A stretch of 64,000 nucleotides of DNA, from NCBI RefSeq assembly GCF_003852425.1, contig NZ_QAJN01000006.1, positions 368 through 64,367 on the forward strand, in the 5' to 3' direction. Below are positions 14,439 to 22,382 of the stretch, piece after piece. The notes beneath the pieces are model-generated. The model saw only the letters and a program-made list of their open reading frames with translations. It had not been told where the DNA came from and made no database searches. The translations under genes were made by a program, and so were the position numbers. The stretch's first letter is position 1. Every line of letters starts with the position of its first letter. This DNA comes from Paucibacter sp. KBW04 (lineage in GTDB: Bacteria; Pseudomonadota; Gammaproteobacteria; Burkholderiales; Burkholderiaceae_C).

Positions 14439-16547
14439 TTATGAGGCCAGGCGGGCCAGATCGGCCACCCGGTTCATCGCTTCATGCAGGCTCTTGAGCA
14501 GGCCCAGGCGATTGGCGCGCAGGGCCGCGTCTTCAGCATTGACCATCACGCCGTCGAAGAAAGCATCGACCGGGTTCTTCAAGGAGGCCAGCTCGCGCAG
14601 CGAGGCGGCGTACTCGCCCTGGTTGAACAAGTCGTCTGCAATCGGCTGCACATTCTTCAGCGCGGTGGCCAGATGCTGTTCGGCGGGCTCTTGCAGCAGG
14701 GCATCGTTGATAGCGGCTTGCACCGTCTCGTCACTCTTCTTCAAGATATTGCCGATGCGCTTGTTGGCGGCGGCCAGTGAGGCGGCCTCGGGCAGGGCCG
14801 CGAAGGCGCGCACGGCCGCCAGGCGCTGGCTGACATCACCCAGACGCTGCGGGCGCAGGGCCAGCACGGCATCCACTTCCTGGGCGCTGAAGCCTTGATC
14901 GCGCAGCGCGCCAGACAGGCGGTCGAAGATGAAGTCCGCCAGGGGCGCAGCCGGGTTCTGGATCAGGTCGCCAAAAGCCGGTACGGCGGCGGCGATCAAG
15001 GCGTCCAGGCTCAAGCTGCCGGCGCGTTCGCTGAGCATGCGCACCAGGCCCAGGGCATGGCGGCGCAGGGCGAAGGGGTCTTTGTCGCCGGTGGGCAGCT
15101 GGCCGATGCCAAACATGCCGACCAGGGTCTCCAGCTTGTCGGCCATGGCCACCACCAGGCCAACCTGGTTGCGAGGCAACTCGTCACCGGCAAAGCGGGG
15201 CTTGTAATGGTCTTCGATGGCATGGGCGACGGCTTCGCTCAAGCCATCATGGCGGGCGTAATAGCCGCCCATGATGCCTTGCAGCTCGGGGAACTCACCC
15301 ACCATATCGGTCAGCAGATCGGCCTTGGCCAGATGGGCCGCCTGATCCACCTGGGCGCTCAGCTCAGGCCCGCCCAGCAGGGCCGCGATGGCGCGGGCAA
15401 TCGCGCGCACGCGCTCCACCCGATCGCCTTGCGTGCCCAGCTTGCCGTGGTAAACCACCTTGGCAAGACCTGGCACCCGCTCGGCCAGGGTCTTTTTGCG
15501 ATCCTGGTCGAAGAAGAATTTGGCGTCCGAGAGACGCGGGCGCACCACCCGCTCATTGCCGCCAATGACGGCCGAGGCATCGATGGGGCTGATATTGCTG
15601 ACCACCAGGAAATGGTTGGTCAGCTTGCCCTCGGCGTCCAGCAGGGGGAAGTACTTCTGATTGGCCTTCATGGTCAGAATCAGGCATTCCTGCGGCACGG
15701 CCAGGAACTCGGGCTCGAACTGGCAGCTCAGCACATTCGGGCGCTCGACCAGGGCCGTCACCTCGTCCAGCAAGGCTTCGTCCTGGATGGGCTTGAGGCC
15801 CAGCTTGGCCGCAGCGGCGTCCAGCTGGCGCACGATGTCGGCGCGGCGCTCGGCAAAACCGGCGATCACGGCGCCCTGCTCGCGCAGCTGGGTGGCATAG
15901 CTGTCGGCGCTGTCCACGCTAATGCGCTCGACCTGGGCTTCAAAACGGTGGCCACGGGTTTCGCGGCCGGCCGTCAGGCCCAGGGCGCGCACGGGCAGCA
16001 AGTCATTGCCATGCAAGGCCAGCAGACCATGGGCGGGGCGCACAAACTTCACATCGCTCCAGCCATCGGCCAGCTGGTAGGTCATGACCTTGGGGATGGG
16101 CAGCTTGGCCAGCGTCTCGTCCAGGGCTTTTTGCAAACCCTGCTCCAGCGTGGCGCCGGCCTGCACGGAATCCAGGAACAAGGCCTCGGCCTTGCCGTCC
16201 GGGGCGCGCTTGAGTTGGGCGACGACGCTGGCGTCAAAACCCAGGGCGGCCAGTTTCTTCAGCAGGGCCGGCGTGGCATTGCCGTCCTTGTCCAGAGCCA
16301 CGGCCACGGGCATCAGCTTTTGCTGCACGGCGCGGTCGGCGGCCTTGGGCGCCACATCGCTTAGATGCAGGCCCAGGCGGCGGGGCGAGGCGAAGGCGGT
16401 GGCGGCCGAGTCGGCACCAGCCAGGCCTTGGGCCTTGAGGCTGTCCACCAGCACTTGGGCGAAGGCATCGCCCAGCTTCTTCAAGGCCTTGGGTGGCAGC
16501 TCTTCGACGAAGAGTTCGATCAGCAGGTTTTTGTTATTGGCAGTCAT
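14439..16547 (-). CDS. glyS: Glycyl-tRNA synthetase, beta subunit
   Basis: The 702-residue beta subunit of the bacterial alpha2beta2 glycyl-tRNA synthetase, needed for tRNA-Gly recognition. The N-terminus NLLIELFVEELPPKAL is the family signature. LTMKANQKYFPLLDAEGKL and the HD-like region (VDQAAHLAKADLLTDMVGEFPELQGIMGGYYA) follow, with a DALR-type anticodon-binding domain at the C-terminus. The length is normal. It starts 5 bp after the glyQ stop, so the two subunits are co-translated. Confidence 0.97.
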   Translation of the reverse strand: MTANNKNLLIELFVEELPPKALKKLGDAFAQVLVDSLKAQGLAGADSAATAFASPRRLGLHLSDVAPKAADRAVQQKLMPVAVALDKDGNATPALLKKLAALGFDASVVAQLKRAPDGKAEALFLDSVQAGATLEQGLQKALDETLAKLPIPKVMTYQLADGWSDVKFVRPAHGLLALHGNDLLPVRALGLTAGRETRGHRFEAQVERISVDSADSYATQLREQGAVIAGFAERRADIVRQLDAAAAKLGLKPIQDEALLDEVTALVERPNVLSCQFEPEFLAVPQECLILTMKANQKYFPLLDAEGKLTNHFLVVSNISPIDASAVIGGNERVVRPRLSDAKFFFDQDRKKTLAERVPGLAKVVYHGKLGTQGDRVERVRAIARAIAALLGGPELSAQVDQAAHLAKADLLTDMVGEFPELQGIMGGYYARHDGLSEAVAHAIEDHYKPRFAGDELPRNQVGLVVAMADKLETLVGMFGIGQLPTGDKDPFALRRHALGLVRMLSERAGSLSLDALIAAAVPAFGDLIQNPAAPLADFIFDRLSGALRDQGFSAQEVDAVLALRPQRLGDVSQRLAAVRAFAALPEAASLAAANKRIGNILKKSDETVQAAINDALLQEPAEQHLATALKNVQPIADDLFNQGEYAASLRELASLKNPVDAFFDGVMVNAEDAALRANRLGLLKSLHEAMNRVADLARLAS

Positions 16548-16552
16548 GGTGT

Positions 16553-17494
16553 TCAGGCGGCCTTGGTTTTCTTTTCGATCTGAGCCAGCACTTCCTCACC
16601 CCAGGCCTTGGGGGCCATGGGGAAGCCCAGGCGGGCGCGGCTTTCCAGATAGCTTTGCGCCACGGCGCGGGCCAGATTGCGGATGCGGCCGATATAGGCA
16701 GCACGCTCGGTGACGCTGATGGCGCCACGCGCGTCCAGCAGATTGAAGCTGTGGCCGGCCTTGAGCAATTGCTCGTAAGCCGGCAGGGCCAGGGCCTGCT
16801 CCATCAAGTGCTTGCTTTGCTTCTCGTGCGCGGCAAAAGCCGTCAGCAGGAAGTCCACATCGCTGTGCTCGAAGTTATAGGTCGACTGCTCGACCTCGTT
16901 CTGGTGGAACACATCGCCGTACTTGATGTCCGGCGCGCCGTCCTTGCCTTCCACATAGACCAGGTCGTAGACCGACTCCACGCCTTGCAGATACATGGCC
17001 AGGCGCTCCAGGCCGTAGGTGATCTCGCCGGTGATGGGCTTGCAGTCGATGCCGCCAACCTGCTGGAAGTAGGTGAACTGGGTCACCTCCATGCCGTTCA
17101 GCCACACCTCCCAGCCCAGACCCCAGCAACCCAGGGTGGGGTTTTCCCAATCGTCCTCGACGAAGCGCACATCGTTCTTCTTCAGATCGAAGCCCAGGGC
17201 CTCCAGCGAGCCCAGGTACAACTCCAGGATATTGGCCGGTGCGGGCTTGAGCACGACCTGGTACTGGTAGTAATGCTGCAGGCGGTTGGGGTTCTCGCCG
17301 TAGCGGCCGTCCTTGGGGCGGCGGCTGGGCTGAACGTAGGCGGCCTTCCAGGGCTCGGGGCCCAAGGCGCGCAGAAAGGTGGCGGTGTGGCTGGTGCCGG
17401 CGCCGACTTCCATGTCATAGGGCTGGAGTAGCGCGCAGCCTTGCTTGGACCAGTAGTCCTGCAGGGTCAGAATGATTTGCTGGAAACTCAGCAT
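16553..17494 (-). CDS. glyQ: Glycyl-tRNA synthetase, alpha subunit
   Basis: The 313-residue catalytic alpha subunit. [20 protein letters not shown] opens the protein, followed by [48 protein letters not shown] and [19 protein letters not shown], all typical of the class II core. The start at 17494 is chosen because the longer open frame adds 21 residues with no family match. It is the first gene of the glyQ-glyS-gmhB-plsC run. Confidence 0.96.
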   Translation of the reverse strand: MLSFQQIILTLQDYWSKQGCALLQPYDMEVGAGTSHTATFLRALGPEPWKAAYVQPSRRPKDGRYGENPNRLQHYYQYQVVLKPAPANILELYLGSLEALGFDLKKNDVRFVEDDWENPTLGCWGLGWEVWLNGMEVTQFTYFQQVGGIDCKPITGEITYGLERLAMYLQGVESVYDLVYVEGKDGAPDIKYGDVFHQNEVEQSTYNFEHSDVDFLLTAFAAHEKQSKHLMEQALALPAYEQLLKAGHSFNLLDARGAISVTERAAYIGRIRNLARAVAQSYLESRARLGFPMAPKAWGEEVLAQIEKKTKAA

Positions 17495-17590
17495 GTGATG
17501 TCGTGGCGCAGGGCCGGTAAAAAAGCAAAAAAGGAAGGGCTGGCGCCGCACAAACAAGCGCTCACCCTCAGACTCAAACTGGGGCAGATT

Positions 17591-19084
17591 CTACGAGGCT
17601 CGCCCAGAGGCTCTGCGCCGCCAGGCCGCCAGGCCCAGGATCGCTAGGAACAGAGCCCACAAAGGCAGCAATCCCCAGGCCTGCAGCCAGCGGGCATAAG
17701 GCGTGCTGCCGCTGCGGCCCTCAACCGTGACTTCCAGCACCCCACGCTGCGCAGCGGGCAGACGGGCCGTGATCTCGCCCCGGTAATTCAGTGCGGCGGT
17801 GGCGCCGGTATTGGTGGATCGAACAAAAGGCCGCTGGAACTCCAGCGCCCGCATCTGCGAGAACTGCAGATGCTGGTCCTGCACCATCAGCGTCCCGAAC
17901 CAAGCCAGATTGCTGACATTGAGCAGCACGGTCGCGGCCTCGGGCCCGACCATGCTGTCCACAAAGTCCTCGCCAAACAAATCCTCGTAACAGATCAGCG
18001 GCCGCAGGCGCTGACCCGCCACCGCGAGGGCTTGTTGATGCTGGCCACGCTGCTGGTCGTCCATGGGGATGCCCATCAGCTTGACGAACCAGCGGAAGCC
18101 AAAGGGGATGAACTCACCAAAAGGCAGCAGATGGCGCTTGCCGTAGTCATAGCGTGGGCTCAGGCCAAAGCTGACCAAGGAGTTGGTATAGCCCTTCTCG
18201 TCATCGCCCAAAAACGTGCCCAAGAGCAGCGGGCGCTGGGCGGCGGCCTCTTGCAGGCGCTGCAAATAGTCGGCATCCAGATAAGCCAGCGGGACCGGTG
18301 CCACCGACTCAGGAGTTAGCACCAGCTGACCTCGCGCCGATTCGATCTGCTGGGCCAGGCCGTCCAGATTGGCGTCTATCAGGGCCCGATCAAACTTTTG
18401 ATCCTGCGGCACATTGGGCTGCAGCAAGCTAACCTGGATCTCACCCGTGCTGCGGGTGAAATCCTGCGGCAAGCCCAGCGCCGCCAGGCCTAGCAGCAGG
18501 CCCAGGGCCAAGGCCGGTCGCCAATGCCGGCGGCTGGCGGCGGCCAGGGCAAAGGCGGCGGCGGCCGCCAGAGCGCTGATGCCGTAGACGCCGATCCAGG
18601 GCGCCCAGGCGGCCAGTGGCCCGCTGCTATGGGCATAGCCGCTGGCAATCCAGGGGAAGCCGCCGAAAAAGGTGGCCCGCGCCAATTCGGCCAGTGCCCA
18701 GCAAGCACTCCAGATCAAGCCACGCCAGGCCCAGCCGGTGCCCCGGCTCAGCCAAGCAGCCAGGGCCAGACCCGCGGCGTAGTAGCTGGCCAAAAACGCG
18801 GCCAGCAACAAAACGGCCAAGGCGGCCAAGAGCCAGGGGATCTGGCCGAACTGATGCATGCTGATGTGCAACCACCACAGGCCCGCGCTCAACCAAGCCA
18901 GGCCGAAGGCGGCGCCCAGGGCGGCGGCACGGCGTGGCGTGGCCTCCCAACTCAGACGCGCCAGGCCGGCCAGGGCCAGGATTTGCAGCCACCAGGCAAA
19001 GCTGGGCGCGAAAGACGCCGTGTGGGCCAGGCCCAAACCCAGGGCGGCCAGCAGTGAAAGGGCCCCTGCCCCGCGCCACCGCAT
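17591..19084 (-). CDS. lnt: Apolipoprotein N-acyltransferase
   Basis: The integral inner-membrane enzyme that adds the third acyl chain to lipoproteins. The 497-residue protein has about seven N-terminal membrane segments, a periplasmic nitrilase-like domain and a C-terminal helix. The catalytic triad is visible as Glu in LTPESVAPVP, Lys in YGKRHLLPFGE and Cys at about residue 365 in LICYEDLFGE. It overlaps the end of corC by one base (TGATG). The ybeX(corC)-lnt order is standard in Gammaproteobacteria and Betaproteobacteria. Confidence 0.95.
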   Translation of the reverse strand: MRWRGAGALSLLAALGLGLAHTASFAPSFAWWLQILALAGLARLSWEATPRRAAALGAAFGLAWLSAGLWWLHISMHQFGQIPWLLAALAVLLLAAFLASYYAAGLALAAWLSRGTGWAWRGLIWSACWALAELARATFFGGFPWIASGYAHSSGPLAAWAPWIGVYGISALAAAAAFALAAASRRHWRPALALGLLLGLAALGLPQDFTRSTGEIQVSLLQPNVPQDQKFDRALIDANLDGLAQQIESARGQLVLTPESVAPVPLAYLDADYLQRLQEAAAQRPLLLGTFLGDDEKGYTNSLVSFGLSPRYDYGKRHLLPFGEFIPFGFRWFVKLMGIPMDDQQRGQHQQALAVAGQRLRPLICYEDLFGEDFVDSMVGPEAATVLLNVSNLAWFGTLMVQDQHLQFSQMRALEFQRPFVRSTNTGATAALNYRGEITARLPAAQRGVLEVTVEGRSGSTPYARWLQAWGLLPLWALFLAILGLAAWRRRASGRAS

Positions 19085-19989
19085 CAGGCTTTGTGCGGCT
19101 TGGCGGGCTTGCTGCCGGCCTCGGGCTCGGCCAAGCGAGTCACCTTGAACCAGCGCACCGAGCCACCGCGGGTCAGCATCACCGAGAACAGCAAGCCGCC
19201 CAACTCCACCGATTCGCCCCGGCGCGGCACCCGGCCATGCTCATGGGCGACCAAGCCACCAATGGTGTCGAAATCGTCCTCGGGCAAGTCCAGCCCGAAG
19301 CTGGTGTTGACGGCCGAGATATCGGTGTCGCCCGCCACCCGCTGGCTGCCATCGGCCAGGGTGTAGATGCTGGATTCACCGTCCTTGTCGTCGAACTCGT
19401 CCTCGATCTCGCCGACGATTTCCTCCAGCACGTCTTCGATGGTGATCAAGCCGGCCGTATTGCCAAACTCGTCGATCACGATGGCCAGATGGTTGCGGTT
19501 GGAGCGGAAGTCACGCAGCAACTCGTTCAAGCCCTTGCTCTCGGGCACGAAAACGCAGGGGCGCAGCAAGGCGCGCAGGCTCAGCTCGGGCGCACGCTGG
19601 ATCTTCAGCAAGTCCTTGGCCAGCAAGATGCCGATGATGTTGTCGCGGTTGTCTTCATAGACCGGGAAACGGGAATGGCCGGTGGAGATCACCACGCGCA
19701 GCAAGTCGTCGTAGGGCGCGTCAATGTCCAACAAGTCCATATGAGGCGTGGCCACCAAGACATCGCCGGCGCTCAGCTCGGCCATGCGCAGCACGCCTTC
19801 CAGCATCTGGCGCGACTCAGGTTCGATCAGCTCGCGCTTCTCGGCGTCGGCCAGGGACGCCATGAGCTCGCTCTTGGAATCGGGGCCGGGATGGAGAAAT
19901 TCCAGCAAGCGCTCCAGAAAACCACGGGGCTCGGCAAGGTTTTTTTGGCCCCCTCGATGAGAGGGCCGACTAGACTGAGGTTCAGACAC
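19084..19989 (-). CDS. corC: CorC/YbeX-type CBS-domain protein
   Basis: A 301-residue soluble protein with two CBS domains (about 65-190: VLVATPHMDLLDID, GHSRFPVYEDN, RNHLAIVIDEFGNTAGLITIEDVLEEIVGEI) and a C-terminal CorC_HlyC domain (about 205-285, GDTDISAVN ... DFDTIGGLV). The membrane DUF21 domain of full-length efflux proteins is absent, as in E. coli YbeX. Linked to magnesium/cobalt handling and, in E. coli, ribosome maturation. It overlaps lnt by one base and is divergent from the COG0523 GTPase. Confidence 0.93.
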   Translation of the reverse strand: MSEPQSSRPSHRGGQKNLAEPRGFLERLLEFLHPGPDSKSELMASLADAEKRELIEPESRQMLEGVLRMAELSAGDVLVATPHMDLLDIDAPYDDLLRVVISTGHSRFPVYEDNRDNIIGILLAKDLLKIQRAPELSLRALLRPCVFVPESKGLNELLRDFRSNRNHLAIVIDEFGNTAGLITIEDVLEEIVGEIEDEFDDKDGESSIYTLADGSQRVAGDTDISAVNTSFGLDLPEDDFDTIGGLVAHEHGRVPRRGESVELGGLLFSVMLTRGGSVRWFKVTRLAEPEAGSKPAKPHKA

Positions 19990-20012
19990 TGTAGGACTGC
20001 GTGTCGTAGTTG

Positions 20013-20037
20013 CAATGGGTCACAGAATAACCCATTG
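20013..20037. promoter_or_regulatory. Inverted repeat in the corC / COG0523 divergent promoter region
   Basis: CAATGGGT (20013-20020) and ACCCATTG (20030-20037) form perfect 8-bp arms around a 9-bp spacer. The site lies 24 bp upstream of the corC start and about 120 bp upstream of the GTPase start. It could be an operator; it does not match the Zur or Fur consensus I know. Confidence 0.4.
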
Positions 20038-20155
20038 ACATGGCGCGCCTCTTGCAACACAGTCGGCCGCCCCCATCTCCAGGCCTGTTTATTGACAGGG
20101 TTTGCCAGCCGAGCGCGGCAACAAATCCCCCATTTTTGAAGATTGCGCATTCATC

Positions 20156-21211
20156 ATGACGAGCACCGCCAAAGGGCTGATCCCCGCCACCATCCTGACC
20201 GGCTTCCTGGGTTCCGGAAAAACAACGCTGCTCAAGCGCGTCTTGTCCGAAGCCCATGGTCAGAAGATCGCCGTGATCGAAAACGAGTTCGGTGAAGAAA
20301 CCATCGATACCGACATCCTGCGGGTCGACTCCGAAGAGCAGATCATCCAGATGAACAACGGCTGCGTCTGCTGCACCATCCGTGAAGACCTGCGCACCAC
20401 CTTGTCCGATCTGGCCGCCAAGCGCCGCAAGGGCGAGTTGCAGTTCGACCGCGTCATCATCGAAACCACCGGCCTGGCCGACCCCGGCCCGGTGGCGCAA
20501 ACCTTCTTCATGGACGACGAAATCGCCGAGAGCTATCTGCTGGACTCCATCCTGACCCTGGTCGACGCCAAGCACGCCGAAACCCAGCTGGACACCCGCC
20601 AGGAAGCACGCCGCCAGATCGGCTTTGCCGACCAGATCTTCATCAGCAAGAGCGATCTGGTGGACGCCGCCGCCGTCGAGGCCCTGACCCACCGCATCAA
20701 GCATATGAACCCGCGTGCGCCGGTGCAAAAAGCCCATTTCGGCGAGGCACCGCTGAGCCAGATCTTCGATCTGCGCGGCTTCAATCTGAATGCCAAGCTG
20801 GAGATCGACCCCGACTTCCTGAAGGCCGACGACCATGATCATCACGACCATCACCATGATCACGACCACGAGCATGGCGAGCACTGCGATCACCCCCACC
20901 ACCACTCGCACGACGACGATGTGAAGTCCTTTGTGTTCCGCTCGGAGCGTGCCTTCAACCCCGCCAAACTGGAAGACTTCCTGGGCGCCATCGTGCAGGT
21001 TTATGGCCCCAAAATGCTGCGTTACAAGGGCGTGCTCTATATGAAGGGCTCGGACAAGAAAGTCATCTTCCAGGGCGTGCACCAGTTGATGGGTTCGGAC
21101 CTGGGTCCGAAATGGATGCCGGGCGAGAAAAAGGCGAGCAAAATGGTTTTCATCGGCATCGATTTGCCCAAGGAAATCCTCTTGCAAGGCATGGAGGGTT
21201 GCCTGGTCTGA
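20156..21211 (+). CDS. COG0523 (CobW/ZNG-type) GTP-dependent metal chaperone
   Basis: A 351-residue G3E GTPase that delivers a metal ion to client proteins. Walker A is GFLGSGKTTLLKR (residues about 14-26), the metal site is GCVCCTI (CxCC) and the guanine motif is ISKSDLVD. A histidine- and aspartate-rich linker at about 225-256 (DHDHHDHHHDHDHEHGEHC...) would hold Zn, Ni or Co. A CobW C-terminal domain follows (FVFRSERAFNP ... GVHQLMG). The start at 20156 gives the usual short N-terminus. It is divergent from corC and followed by dksA under a separate promoter. Such proteins are often induced in zinc limitation; no Zur box was recognised, so the metal is open. Confidence 0.9.
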   Translation: MTSTAKGLIPATILTGFLGSGKTTLLKRVLSEAHGQKIAVIENEFGEETIDTDILRVDSEEQIIQMNNGCVCCTIREDLRTTLSDLAAKRRKGELQFDRVIIETTGLADPGPVAQTFFMDDEIAESYLLDSILTLVDAKHAETQLDTRQEARRQIGFADQIFISKSDLVDAAAVEALTHRIKHMNPRAPVQKAHFGEAPLSQIFDLRGFNLNAKLEIDPDFLKADDHDHHDHHHDHDHEHGEHCDHPHHHSHDDDVKSFVFRSERAFNPAKLEDFLGAIVQVYGPKMLRYKGVLYMKGSDKKVIFQGVHQLMGSDLGPKWMPGEKKASKMVFIGIDLPKEILLQGMEGCLV

Positions 21212-21244
21212 TGCTCGGAGCGAAATAAACCAAAAATTCCACAT

Positions 21245-21273
21245 TTCGGACGCCGCCGTGGCATGGCTACAAT
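21245..21273 (+). promoter_or_regulatory. dksA: Probable sigma-70 promoter of dksA
   Basis: TTCGGA (21245-21250) and TACAAT (21268-21273) are separated by 17 bp, about 200 bp upstream of the dksA GTG. The -10 box is good and the -35 weak. Confidence 0.45.
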
Positions 21274-21473
21274 CCGCGGCGCCCAAAATGCGTAGATTGA
21301 AATAGGACTTGCGCAGAATTGGCCCAGCCATGCACGCCGCCAAGCCGCACCCCCAGGTGCGATGGCCGTGCGAATACTGGGTCGGTTGTGCGGGAGGCCT
21401 AACAAGCAAAGCTGGTCCCGATTGATATCTAGCCTGACAGAGCATGGATGCTTGTCAGAGCGAGGAGAGAAAC

Positions 21474-22235
21474 GTGAGCAAGACCCAGGCCCCGAAAACC
21501 GCCGCCCCCGTTGCCAACACAACGGCCGCGGTCGCAGAAGCTGCCAGCCGACCCGCTGCCAAAACAGCCAAGTCGGCCAGTACCAAGCCGCCCACCAAAG
21601 CGCAGGCCAAGGCCGCTGCATCCGAGGGCACGGGCTCGCCCAGTGTTGCCTTGCTAGAACCCAGCCCGCCGCCGACCGGCAACAGCCGTTTCGCCGACCG
21701 ATTCGCCCCACCCAAGCCGCCCACGCGACAAATGAATTCACCTGTGATCGAAAGCCCCCTGAACACCAACCGCAATGCCAAGGCCGACCCCAAGCTGGCC
21801 AATGCCTGGAAGACCAAGTCCGGCGCCGAACTGAGCGATGCCGAAGTGCTGGCCATGCCCGAAGACGAGTACATGGGGCCTAAGCAAATCGAGTTCTTCC
21901 GCGCCAAGCTGACCGCGCTGAAGGATGGCGTGCTGTCCAATGCCGGTGAGACCACCGAGCATCTGCGTGAAGACACTTCCATCGTCCCCGATCCGGCCGA
22001 CCGCGCCACCATCGAGGAAGAGCACGCCCTGGAACTGCGCACCCGCGACCGCGAGCGCAAGCTGCTGAAGAAGATCATTCAATCGCTGGCCCGCCTGGAC
22101 ACCGGCGAGTACGGCTACTGCGACGAAACCGGTGAACCCATCGGCCTGGGCCGCTTGATCGCCCGCCCCACCGCCTCGCTGTCGCTGGAAGCCCAGCAAC
22201 GCCGCGAGATGAAGCAAAAGATGTTCGGAGATTGA
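21474..22235 (+). CDS. dksA: RNA-polymerase-binding transcription factor DksA (zinc-less type)
   Basis: A partner of ppGpp that tunes rRNA and amino-acid promoters by binding the RNA polymerase secondary channel. The start is GTG 21474, 6 bp after GAGGAG. The 253-residue protein has an Ala/Pro/Lys-rich N-terminal extension of about 90 residues, then the coiled coil (EYMGPKQIEFFRAKL ... ADRATIEEEHALELRTRDRERKLLKKI). The C-terminus is the TraR/DksA fold, GEYGYCDETGEPIGLGRLIARPTASL. Only one of the four canonical zinc cysteines is present (CDETG in place of CxxCG, SLEAQ in place of CxxC), so it should not bind zinc, like DksA2 of Pseudomonas. The same form appears common in Burkholderiales. Confidence 0.93.
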   Translation: MSKTQAPKTAAPVANTTAAVAEAASRPAAKTAKSASTKPPTKAQAKAAASEGTGSPSVALLEPSPPPTGNSRFADRFAPPKPPTRQMNSPVIESPLNTNRNAKADPKLANAWKTKSGAELSDAEVLAMPEDEYMGPKQIEFFRAKLTALKDGVLSNAGETTEHLREDTSIVPDPADRATIEEEHALELRTRDRERKLLKKIIQSLARLDTGEYGYCDETGEPIGLGRLIARPTASLSLEAQQRREMKQKMFGD

Positions 22236-22382
22236 TGCAAGGCAGGGGCGGAAACTTCGCAGGACTGCATAGAAGATGACGAGGCCACGCGAATTCGTCA
22301 CAAGCGTCGCGTAGAACATGTCCCCCGTTTTGAGGCGGCCCACCGGCCGCCCTAGCCACAGAAAAGAACAGGTCCAAGGCGC

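Noticed and set aside
14895-16364. 489-codon plus-strand frame opposite glyS
   Set aside because: Antisense of an unambiguous glycyl-tRNA synthetase subunit.
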